From Rubrivivax sp. (GTDB taxonomy: Bacteria; Pseudomonadota; Gammaproteobacteria; Burkholderiales; Burkholderiaceae_C), in contig JAEUPF010000099.1 of NCBI GenBank assembly GCA_016790425.1, positions 1-41,653 on the forward strand: a DNA stretch of 41,653 bases, in the 5' to 3' direction. Both the position numbers and the translations under genes were made by a program. Below the pieces are notes generated by a model. It was not told the DNA's origin. It saw only the letters and a program-made list of their open reading frames with translations, and did not search any database. This document shows positions 31,354 to 38,425 of this stretch, in pieces (position 1 is the first letter of the stretch; every line of letters starts with the position of its first letter).

Positions 31354-31816
31354 CGGTCACGGTCTCCAGGCGGCGCGCCTCGCCGCTGTCCTTGCCGGTC
31401 CAGCTCACCACCACCGTCATGCGGCCGGTGCCGGCGTCCAGCGTCGCCGTGCTCGTCACGGTGCCGGGCAGCGCCGCGGCCACGCGCGTGGCCCAGTCGG
31501 CGGCCCGCGTCGCCGCGGCCGCGTTGGCGCAGGTGCCGGCCTGCGGCAGCGTGTAGCAGGTGGCATTGGCGGTGTCGACCAGCACCGTGGCCAGCAGCTC
31601 GGAGGAGAACTGCGTGGCCACCTGGCGCGACTGCGCCTCGGTGGTCTGCGCCACCATGCGGCCCTGGAAGCGCGTCATCGCGAGCATGCCGAAGGCGAGG
31701 ATCGCCAGCGCGATCAGGCCGTCGAGCAGGCCGCTGCCGCGGCGTGCGGTGACGAGGGCCGCGGGCGCGGCCGCCGCGCGGCGGCGCCGCTTCAGCACGA
31801 AAGCTTGTTGGTGCAT
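31343..31816 (-). CDS. pilV: Type IV pilus minor pilin PilV
   Basis: 157 residues. A basic leader ends R-R-G, then S-G-L-L-D-G-L-I-A-L-A-I-L-A-F-G. The position is that of PilV, and the helix and the following M-T-R-F-Q-G-R-M fit. The +5 residue is Asp rather than the near-invariant Glu, and +1 is Ser. The gene overlaps fimT by 25 bp and pilW by 11 bp, consistent with the compact order fimT-pilV-pilW. It forms part of the tip complex. Confidence 0.87.
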   Translation of the reverse strand: MHQQAFVLKRRRRAAAAPAALVTARRGSGLLDGLIALAILAFGMLAMTRFQGRMVAQTTEAQSRQVATQFSSELLATVLVDTANATCYTLPQAGTCANAAAATRAADWATRVAAALPGTVTSTATLDAGTGRMTVVVSWTGKDSGEARRLETVTDVR

Positions 31817-32316
31817 AGCCTGATTCCTCCGCCGGCGTCGACGCGCAGGCCGGGGCAGCGCTGCTCCGAGGAGCAGGTGATGCCCGGCAGCGACAGGTCC
31901 ACCGATGCGGCGACGAAGTCCACCGAGGGCACCACGGCCCGGTTCACCGGATAGCCGCGCGGCGTGAAGTCGATGGTCGCGGTGGCCGCGGTGACGCCGC
32001 CGCCGAGCGTGCGCTCGCGCAGCAGCGTCATTGCCGCCGTGTCCTGCGCCTCCAGCACCTGCACCTGCGAGCCCGAAGTGGTGAGGCGCACGACGCGGTT
32101 GCGCTTGATCGCCTCGCTCTGCGCGAACAGCGCCTCGGTCTGCAGCGTCGTGCCGCCTTCGCGCAGGCGGGCGTTGTTGGTGTAGTCGGCGAAGTTCGGC
32201 GCCGCCGCGATGACCAGGAAGGTGGCGATGGTGATCGCCAGCATCAGCTCGATCAGCGTCAGGCCGCGGCGAACGGCCGGCCGCCTCGCGGCGGGGCGTG
32301 TGCTCAGGTGTCGCAT
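31792..32316 (-). CDS. fimT: GspH/FimT-family minor pseudopilin
   Basis: 174 residues with prepilin site R-R-G then L-T-L-I-E-L-M-L-A-I-T-I-A-T-F-L-V, Glu at +5. The segment after the helix (N-F-A-D-Y-T-N-N-A-R-L-R-E, then F-A-Q-S-E-A-I-K-R-N) is the usual GspH/FimT start of the globular domain. FimT-type minor pilins bind DNA or initiate pilus assembly in relatives. It overlaps pilE upstream by 13 bp and pilV downstream by 25 bp. Confidence 0.9.
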   Translation of the reverse strand: MRHLSTRPAARRPAVRRGLTLIELMLAITIATFLVIAAAPNFADYTNNARLREGGTTLQTEALFAQSEAIKRNRVVRLTTSGSQVQVLEAQDTAAMTLLRERTLGGGVTAATATIDFTPRGYPVNRAVVPSVDFVAASVDLSLPGITCSSEQRCPGLRVDAGGGIRLCTNKLSC

Positions 32317-32762
32317 GTGCCCCCCCGGGTGCTCCAGCAGGCCGTGCCAGGCGTGCCCTTGGGGTGCGCCGTGGTGTTGCGTGTCCCCTGGTGGTTGATG
32401 GTGTAGACGTAGCCGTTCATCGGCCCCGAGCCGGTGGCTGTGGCGGTGAAGCCGGTGCCGCCGCCGCTGATGGCGCAGGTGACGGTGAAATTGCTGACCG
32501 CCGGCACGGCCACGGCGCAGGCGCCGGCGTTGGCGTAGTTGCCCACGTCCTGGAAGCGCTGCTCCATGCGGACGGCGTAGGCGCTCAGCCCGTCCAGCGC
32601 CGCCGGCACGCGCGAGCGCTGCACGTGCGAGTTGTACGAGGGCAGCGCCACCGCGGCCAGGATGGCGACGATGGCCATGGCGACCAGCAACTCGATGAGC
32701 GTGAAGCCGCGCCGCCGCGATGGCGATGCGACGACGGACTGGCGGGAAGGAGGGTGGACCAT
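32304..32762 (-). CDS. pilE: Type IV pilin PilE (minor pilin operon)
   Basis: 152 residues from the ATG at 32762 (M-V-H-P-P-S-R-Q). The cleavage site is R-R-R-G then F-T-L-I-E-L-L-V-A-M-A-I-V-A-I-L-A-A-V-A-L-P-S-Y in two stretches, a canonical pilin helix with Glu at +5. The C-terminal part has Cys pairs (G-A-C, V-T-C and a final G-G-T-C). It is the first gene of the unit pilE-fimT-pilV-pilW-pilX-pilY1. An in-frame upstream ATG at 32834 would give an unusually long leader and is less likely. Confidence 0.9.
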   Translation of the reverse strand: MVHPPSRQSVVASPSRRRGFTLIELLVAMAIVAILAAVALPSYNSHVQRSRVPAALDGLSAYAVRMEQRFQDVGNYANAGACAVAVPAVSNFTVTCAISGGGTGFTATATGSGPMNGYVYTINHQGTRNTTAHPKGTPGTACWSTRGGTCDT

Positions 32763-32978
32763 GCCGGGCACCTTGGCGTCTGCGGCGTCGGCCCGGCGCG
32801 TGCCCATGGGGGACGCGCGGCGAGCCTTCGCCATGCGCTGGTCTTCGGCACGGCGGCGCAGCGACTTGAGCCGCCGCCCCCGTTTCCCCCCTGAATCGAT
32901 TTGTGACGAACGTGCGCGCCGGTTCAGCCGGCGCGACCTGCCGTGATGCGCTTCACGGGCGGCGCGGCGCGGCCGCGC
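32763..32978. promoter_or_regulatory. Upstream region of the pilin operon and 3' end of ruvB
   Basis: 216 bp between the ruvB stop and the pilE start. A perfect 8-bp hairpin CGCGCCGG/CCGGCGCG (32915-32935, loop TTCAG) lies 44 bp past the ruvB stop and may end its transcript, though no T tract follows. On the minus strand nearer pilE a TCAAGTC-N13-GCCGAAGA arrangement loosely resembles a sigma-28 promoter. The -10/-35 for the pilin operon should lie here, but I cannot name it. Confidence 0.4.
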
Positions 32979-34085
32979 TCAAGTGGCGAACAGATCGTCC
33001 GAGGCCGGCCGCCCCGGCGGCACGAGGCCGAGGTGGCGCCAGGCCGCGGCGGTGGCGACGCGGCCGCGCGGCGTGCGCTGCAGATAGCCCTGCTGGATGA
33101 GGTAGGGCTCGATCACGTCCTCGATCGTGCCGGCCTCCTCGCCGACGGCCGCCGCCAGGTTGTCCAGGCCCACCGGGCCGCCGTCGAAGCGGTGGATCAC
33201 CGCTTCGAGCAGCTTGCGGTCCATCAGGTCGAGGCCGAGCCGGTCGACGTCGAGCATCACCAGCGCCCGGTCGGCGGTGGGCGCATCGATGCGGCCGTCG
33301 CCTCTCACGTCGGCGTAGTCGCGCACGCGGCGCAGCAGCCGGTTGGCGATGCGCGGCGTGCCGCGCGAACGGCGCGCGATCTCCAGCGCGCCGGCGGCGT
33401 CCACCGGCACTTCCAGCAGGCCGGCCGAGCGCCGCACGATGCGCGCCAGCTCTTCGGCCGAGTAGAACTCCAGCCGCGCGACGATGCCGAAGCGGTCGCG
33501 CAGCGGGTTGGTCAGCATGCCGGCACGCGTGGTGGCGCCCACGAGCGTGAACGGCTGCAGGTCGAGCTTGATCGAGCGCGCCGCCGGGCCTTCGCCGATC
33601 ATGATGTCGATCTGGTAGTCCTCCAGCGCCGGGTAGAGGATCTCCTCGACCACCGGCGACAGGCGGTGGATCTCGTCGATGAAGAGCACGTCGTGCTTTT
33701 CGAGCCCCGTGAGGATGGCGGCCAGGTCCTTGGGCTTCTCCAGCACCGGCCCCGACGTCTGGCGCAGGTTCACCCCCAGCTCGGCGGCGACGATGTGCGC
33801 CAGCGTCGTCTTGCCCAGCCCCGGCGGCCCGAACAGCAGCACGTGGTCCAGCGCCTCGGCGCGCTTCTTCGCCGCGCCGATGAAGATGCCCAGCTGCTCG
33901 CGCACCTTGCCTTGGCCGACGTATTCGTCCAGCGCCTTCGGCCGCAAGGCGCGCTCGATCGCCTCTTCATTGGGCGAGGCGGCGCCGGCGGCCAGCACGC
34001 GCGCGCGGCCCGGACCGGTGGCGCCCGTGGCCGCGGCCTCGGCGGCTGGCCGCGCGGCGCCGAAGTCGTCGGTCTGGATGGCCAT
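32979..34085 (-). CDS. ruvB: Holliday junction branch migration ATPase RuvB
   Basis: 368 residues. AAA+ ATPase that drives branch migration of Holliday junctions with RuvA. Walker [11 protein letters not shown], Walker [10 protein letters not shown], sensor A-T-T-R-A-G, arginine region P-L-R-D-R-F-G-I and the C-terminal winged-helix ([16 protein letters not shown]) are all present. The N-terminus M-A-I-Q-T-D-D-F from the ATG at 34085 is typical with an extended Ala-rich start. No ruvA or ruvC is adjacent: upstream is the divergent glutathione S-transferase, so ruvB is transcribed alone. Confidence 0.96.
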   Translation of the reverse strand: MAIQTDDFGAARPAAEAAATGATGPGRARVLAAGAASPNEEAIERALRPKALDEYVGQGKVREQLGIFIGAAKKRAEALDHVLLFGPPGLGKTTLAHIVAAELGVNLRQTSGPVLEKPKDLAAILTGLEKHDVLFIDEIHRLSPVVEEILYPALEDYQIDIMIGEGPAARSIKLDLQPFTLVGATTRAGMLTNPLRDRFGIVARLEFYSAEELARIVRRSAGLLEVPVDAAGALEIARRSRGTPRIANRLLRRVRDYADVRGDGRIDAPTADRALVMLDVDRLGLDLMDRKLLEAVIHRFDGGPVGLDNLAAAVGEEAGTIEDVIEPYLIQQGYLQRTPRGRVATAAAWRHLGLVPPGRPASDDLFAT

Positions 34086-34150
34086 GGGCGCGATTATCGG
34101 CGGCGGCACAATGGGCCACGCTTCACTCACCCGTCGAGGAGACACGCACG

Positions 34151-34834
34151 ATGATCACACTGCACGGCATCACGCTCTCGAACTACTACAACAAGGTCAA
34201 GCTCGTGCTGCTGGAGAAGAACCTGCCGTTCACCGAGCAGCGCCAGCTGACGCGCTCCAAGGACGAAGCGGTGCTCGCCGCCTCGCCGCTGGGCAAGGTG
34301 CCGTTCGTCACCATCGATGGCCGCACGCTGTGCGAGAGCCAGGTCATCGTCGACTGCCTGGAGGCGATGCACCCGCAGCCGCCGCTGGTGCCGGCCGACC
34401 CGATCGGCGCGGCCAAGGTGCGCGAGGTGATCGCGTTCATGGAGCTGTACCTGGAGCTTGTCGCGCGCGACCTCTACCTGGAGGCCTTCTTCGGCGGCAA
34501 GGTCAGCGAGGAGACCAAGACGAGCGTGCGCGAGCGGCTGGCGAGGAACATCCCGGCGTTCAAGCGGCTGGCGAAGTTCGCGCCGTACGTGGCCGGCGAC
34601 ACCTTCACGCTGGCCGATGCGGCGGCCTACGCCGCGCTGCCGACGCTGGCGCAGGCGACCAAGGCGGTGCTCGGCGAAGACATGCTCGCCGCCGCCGGCT
34701 TCGACTGGAAGGGTTACCTGCGGCTGCTGGGCGAACGCGCCTCGGTGCAGCGCGTCAATGCCGATCGCAAGCGCGACCTCGAAGCCAGCGCGGCGGCCGC
34801 CGCGGCCAAGAGCACCGCGGCGGCGAAAGGCTGA
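34151..34834 (+). CDS. Glutathione S-transferase family protein
   Basis: 227 residues. N-terminal thioredoxin-like domain (1-80) with [14 protein letters not shown], then [12 protein letters not shown] and the glutathione-binding E-S in C-E-S-Q-V-I-V. The C-terminal helical domain has [10 protein letters not shown], the usual N-capping-box motif. The tail is Ala/Lys-rich. It likely conjugates or reduces electrophiles with glutathione; the substrate class is not evident. Divergent from ruvB, with a GAGGAG ribosome-binding site about 10 nt before the ATG. Confidence 0.9.
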   Translation: MITLHGITLSNYYNKVKLVLLEKNLPFTEQRQLTRSKDEAVLAASPLGKVPFVTIDGRTLCESQVIVDCLEAMHPQPPLVPADPIGAAKVREVIAFMELYLELVARDLYLEAFFGGKVSEETKTSVRERLARNIPAFKRLAKFAPYVAGDTFTLADAAAYAALPTLAQATKAVLGEDMLAAAGFDWKGYLRLLGERASVQRVNADRKRDLEASAAAAAAKSTAAAKG

Positions 34835-34870
34835 ACGGCTCTTTCGGCTCGCGCCGCTGGAGCGACGGCC

Positions 34871-36595
34871 GTGGGCGACGGCAGCACCGCGCAGGTGCAG
34901 CAGGTGCAGCAGGTGCAGCAGGTGCAGCAGTTGCGGCAGGTGCTGCTGTGGCCGCTGCGGCTGATGCGCGCCGGCAGCGAAGGCGGTGAAGGCGGTGAAG
35001 GCGGCGACGGCATCGCCGAGCCGGCGCCCTGGCAGCGCTTGCGCGACCTCAGCGGCCAGTCGCCGTGGCGCGAGCACTTCGACGAGTACACCGGCGGCGC
35101 TGGCGGCTTCCACGAGCGTCACTACAACGAGTTCGTCGCCTTCCTGCCCTACGTGCAGCGCTTCCTGTACGGCCGCGGGCGCGCGGCGCGCGGGCACGCC
35201 GACGCCGGCGCCAGCGGCTCGCCGATGCGGGTGTTCCGCCGCCGCGACATCGCCACGGCGCGCGTGGTGCCGCGGCCGGGCGACGCGCCGGTGCTGCTGG
35301 CGGTGGTGCACATCGATCTGTACTTCTTCTACGGCGTCGACGTGGTGCTGCTCAACGTCGAGGTGGCCAGCGAAGGGTTGACGCTGCCGCAGGCGCAGGA
35401 GCTGATGTACCGCTTCGGCCGCGCCTACCCGCCGGGGTGGGACGCCGGCGGCCGGCCGCTGCATTGCCTGGCCGGCTTCGAGTGGCTGGACGCCGAAGGG
35501 CGCGTGCTGGCCAGCAGCGACGCGCAGGACCGCGAGGCCTTCATGAGCCACGTGGCCGAGCACCGCGCGCCGCGCATCGCCAGCCATTGGGAGTTCGTGC
35601 TGGCGCCGCTCGTCAACCACCACTCCACCGCCGCCGGCGCGCTGCGCTACCGGCAGATCGAGTACTACCGCATGCCGATGATGGCTTGGCTGGCACTGGA
35701 CGATCCGCGCCGGCTCTCCCGGCACGACTTCGTCCGCCTGGCGCTGGGAACCGGCGGCAACGAGGCCCCGGCCGCCGCCGTCGACGCGCCGGTGCTGCCC
35801 TTTGCCGAAGCGCACCTCGAAGGCTTCGAGCGCGACTTCTGCTACGACCGCTTCTGGTCCGAAGCCGGTGCGGCGCCGCACACGCGCTACCTGTGCTCGG
35901 GGCTCGCACTGGTGGCCGTCGGCGCTGCAGGCAGCGAGTTCTACCGCTGCGGCGACCGCGGCGTGCTGGCGCAGTTCCGGCACCAGCATTTCATGCTGTT
36001 CCTGATCGCGCACCTGCAGAAGGCGGCGTTGCTGATGACCTCGGATCGGCTGGCCGAGGCGCTGACGGCGATGGACGTGACGGTGCCTGCCAGCGTCAAG
36101 CGCTTCAAGCGGCAGATCCGCCTCGCCTACGTGGGCTTCCTCGGCTTCACGCACCGCTACTGGTTTCACGAGGTCAGCGAGCAGGCGCACGTCAAGGCGC
36201 TGTTCCACATGTGCACGCGCCACCTCGGCACCGACGCCCTGTACGACGAGGTGAAGGAGCGCATCCGCGACATGAACAGCTACCTCGACGCCGACAGCCT
36301 GCGCCGGCAGGCCAACACGGTGGTGCGGCTGACGGTGGTCACCATCTTCGGCCTGGTCGGCACGGTGACCACCGGTTTCCTCGGCATGAACCTGCTGGCC
36401 GAGGCCGAGGCGTCGCTGGCGCGCAAGGCGGCGCTGTTCCTGCTCGTCTTCGTGCCGACCATCGCGCTGACGATGTACACGATGGTCAAATCCAAGCGCC
36501 TGTCCGACTTCCTCGACGTCGTCTCCGACGAGCGGGTGCCGGCGTGGACGAAGTTCAAGGCCTTCTTCGCGGTCTGGCGCAGCGCGCGCGATTGA
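34871..36595 (+). CDS. Large CorA-like (GMN-motif) membrane protein
   Basis: 574 residues from a GTG at 34871. The start is uncertain because the first 30 residues include Q-V-Q and G-E-G-G tandem repeats, and a GTG or ATG around 34930-34964 is possible. A long soluble N-terminal region (about 1-480) rich in aromatic segments (H-I-D-L-Y-F-F-Y-G-V-D) precedes two membrane helices. The first ends in G-M-N (505-507), the Mg-selectivity signature of CorA channels, and the second is L-F-L-L-V-F-V-P-T-I-A-L. The cytoplasmic tail of about 45 residues is basic. Unlike CorA there is no M-P-E-L loop. I infer a divalent-cation channel of the 2-TM-GMN superfamily; its ion is unknown. It follows the GST gene by 36 bp. 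Confidence 0.65.
   Translation: MGDGSTAQVQQVQQVQQVQQLRQVLLWPLRLMRAGSEGGEGGEGGDGIAEPAPWQRLRDLSGQSPWREHFDEYTGGAGGFHERHYNEFVAFLPYVQRFLYGRGRAARGHADAGASGSPMRVFRRRDIATARVVPRPGDAPVLLAVVHIDLYFFYGVDVVLLNVEVASEGLTLPQAQELMYRFGRAYPPGWDAGGRPLHCLAGFEWLDAEGRVLASSDAQDREAFMSHVAEHRAPRIASHWEFVLAPLVNHHSTAAGALRYRQIEYYRMPMMAWLALDDPRRLSRHDFVRLALGTGGNEAPAAAVDAPVLPFAEAHLEGFERDFCYDRFWSEAGAAPHTRYLCSGLALVAVGAAGSEFYRCGDRGVLAQFRHQHFMLFLIAHLQKAALLMTSDRLAEALTAMDVTVPASVKRFKRQIRLAYVGFLGFTHRYWFHEVSEQAHVKALFHMCTRHLGTDALYDEVKERIRDMNSYLDADSLRRQANTVVRLTVVTIFGLVGTVTTGFLGMNLLAEAEASLARKAALFLLVFVPTIALTMYTMVKSKRLSDFLDVVSDERVPAWTKFKAFFAVWRSARD
34892..34927 (+). repeat. 9-bp tandem repeat at the 5' end of the CorA-like gene
   Basis: Four perfect copies of CAGGTGCAG encode Gln-Val-Gln repeats seven codons after the proposed GTG start. 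Each unit contains an in-frame GTG, so translation could start at several of them. A second in-frame 9-bp repeat, GGCGGTGAA, lies at 34982-35008. Confidence 0.85.
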
Positions 36596-36883
36596 GCTGC
36601 AGGGAACTGAAAGACGGCGCTGCCGCGGGCACGCCGATTGCCGCATCGGGCCCCAGTGCGCTGGGGCGGAACGGGAACTTTTCCTATCCGGCGCGGTCAG
36701 AAAACAACACGCGCGCCGAGGTGCACTCCCTCGGCCGTCGTATGGTTTCCCTGTTGTGCAGCCAGCCAGTGGCTGAAATCCTCGGGCGGTTCTCCTCCTC
36801 CTCCCTCCCTCCCTCGTTCGCCCGGGGGCGCTGCACAACAGCATTTCTTGCCGATCGGCGCCCTGCGCGGGCGCCCGCGACGC
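36596..36883. other. Structured convergent intergenic region, possible small RNA
   Basis: 288 bp between the convergent CorA-like and TonB-like genes. It holds a hairpin GCCCCAG/CTGGGGC (36650-36667), a hairpin GCCGAGG/CCTCGGC (36715-36735), a perfect 12-bp inverted pair CTGTTGTGCAGC (36751-36762) and GCTGCACAACAG (36830-36841), and a hairpin GGCGCCC/GGGCGCC (36857-36875). The 67-nt loop of the 12-bp pair contains a CU tract (36791-36815) rich in CCTCC, the anti-Shine-Dalgarno word. It is also locally AT-richer (36671-36710). No open frame in it is believable. Termination for both genes, and perhaps a small RNA, are the candidates. Confidence 0.45.
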
Positions 36884-37402
36884 TCAGGGCGTTGCCGACA
36901 GGGGGGTCGATGCCTCGACGGAAGGGCCGCCCTTCTGTCCTTCGACCAGCGACTGGGCCTGGAACAGGCCCGAGCGGTCGATGAAGAAGGTCTCGACGAA
37001 GCGCACCGCGCCGCCGGGCACGCGGGCCGGCACGGGGAATGGCGCGGCGCGGCGCACGAGCGCCACCAGCCACGGCTCGACGATCTCGGCGGCGGGCTTG
37101 CGCACGACGCTCACGGCACCGAGCTGGCCCTTGTCGTCGACTTCCAGTTCGAGGGTGACGACGCCGAAGATCAACGGCGGCAGCAGCCCCATGTAGACAC
37201 GCCCCGGGAAGCACTCGTAGATGTGGCGCGAGGCCTCCACGCGGTAGGCGTCTGCGCTGTCGCTGGTCGCGGCGGGCGCGGGCGTGCGGCATTGCGGCGG
37301 CGGCACCATGTTGAACTGCGCGGCCGCGGGCGATGCGGCGAGCACCGGCAGCGCGCCCGCCGCAGCCAGGGCCAGCAGGCGCAGACGACGCGCGGCCTTC
37401 AC
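36884..37402 (-). CDS. Secreted TonB C-terminal-domain-like protein
   Basis: 172 residues with GTG start at 37402. Signal peptide M-K-A-A-R-R-L-R-L-L-A-L to A-S-P-A-A-A-Q. The mature part contains the TonB_C-like core: G-V-V-T-L-E-L-E-V-D-D-K-G-Q-L-G-A-V-S-V-V, followed by the alpha segment V-E-P-W-L-V-A-L-V-R-R-A-A-P-F-P-V-P. There is no membrane anchor or Pro-rich spacer, so it is not a classical energy-transducing TonB, but a periplasmic (or lipid-free) protein of that fold. Cys at C-R-T and E-C-F-P may pair. The start overlaps the corA stop as GTGA, so it is translationally coupled to corA. Function unknown. Confidence 0.7.
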   Translation of the reverse strand: MKAARRLRLLALAAAGALPVLAASPAAAQFNMVPPPQCRTPAPAATSDSADAYRVEASRHIYECFPGRVYMGLLPPLIFGVVTLELEVDDKGQLGAVSVVRKPAAEIVEPWLVALVRRAAPFPVPARVPGGAVRFVETFFIDRSGLFQAQSLVEGQKGGPSVEASTPLSATP

Positions 37403-38373
37403 CGCAGCCACCCCTTGCGCCGGAAGTACAGGAACGGCGCCGCGACGCTGGCCACCATCAGCGCCAGCGCGAACGGGTAGCCCCAAGTCTGGTCGAGTTC
37501 GGGCATGTGTCGGAAATTCATGCCGTAAATGCTGGCGATCAGCGTCGGCGGCAGCAGCGCGACGCTGGCGACCGAGAAGATCTTGATGATCTTGTTCTGG
37601 TTGATGTTGATGAAGCCGACCACCGCATCCATCAGGAAGTTGATCTTCTCGAACAGGAACGCGGTGTGCGAGTCGAGCGAATCGATGTCGCGCAGGATCT
37701 GGCGCGCCTGCTCGAACTGCTCGGCATTGAGCATGCGGCTGCGCATCATGAAGCTGAGCGCCCGCCGCGTGTCCATCACGTTGCGGCGGATGCGGCCGTT
37801 GACGTCCTCCTCGCGCGCGATGGCGGCCAGCACTTCGGCGGCCGTGCGGTCGTTCACGTCCTCCTTCAGCACGCGGGCGCTGACGCGCTCGAGCTGGTCG
37901 TAGATCGCCTCCAGCGCGTCGGCGCTGTACTCGGCGTCGGCGTCGAAGAGCTTGAGCAGGACGTCCTTGGCATCCTCGATCAGCGCCGGGATGCGGCGGG
38001 CCCGCAGGCGCAACAGGCGGAACACCGGCAGGTCCTCGGGGTGGATCGAGAACAGCACGTTGCGGTGCAGGATGAAGGCCACGCGCACGTTGCGCGGCGC
38101 CACGTCGTCGTCGATGAGGAAGTCCGAGCGGATGTGCAGCTGCCCGTTGTCCTCCTCGTAGAAGCGGGCCGACTCCTCGATGTCGGACTCGCCGATGTCG
38201 TCGGGGATGACGAGGTCGAAGCGGCTCTTGATCCAGCCCTTCTCCTCGTCGCTGGGCGCTTCCAGGTCGACCCACACCGGCTGCACGTGCGCCAGCGACT
38301 GCGCCAGCTCCTCGGCGCTTTCGATCTCTTCCTGGAACAGCCGGCCGTTGGCGAGCGTGAAGACGTTGAGCAT
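37399..38373 (-). CDS. corA: Magnesium/cobalt transporter CorA
   Basis: 324 residues. N-terminal cytoplasmic alpha/beta domain, long helices, then two C-terminal membrane helices. The first ends with S-I-Y-G-M-N-F and the loop reads M-P-E-L, both hallmarks of CorA, which imports Mg2+ (also Co2+/Ni2+) as a pentamer. The C-terminus is R-R-K-G-W-L-R. The gene lies 52 bp after the methyltransferase and shares its last bases with the TonB-like start. No Mg2+-responsive leader is seen. Confidence 0.95.
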   Translation of the reverse strand: MLNVFTLANGRLFQEEIESAEELAQSLAHVQPVWVDLEAPSDEEKGWIKSRFDLVIPDDIGESDIEESARFYEEDNGQLHIRSDFLIDDDVAPRNVRVAFILHRNVLFSIHPEDLPVFRLLRLRARRIPALIEDAKDVLLKLFDADAEYSADALEAIYDQLERVSARVLKEDVNDRTAAEVLAAIAREEDVNGRIRRNVMDTRRALSFMMRSRMLNAEQFEQARQILRDIDSLDSHTAFLFEKINFLMDAVVGFININQNKIIKIFSVASVALLPPTLIASIYGMNFRHMPELDQTWGYPFALALMVASVAAPFLYFRRKGWLR

Positions 38374-38425
38374 GGACGGACCCGGACCGACGGCGGCGGC
38401 AGCGGCGCGATTGTGGCACCCGCCC

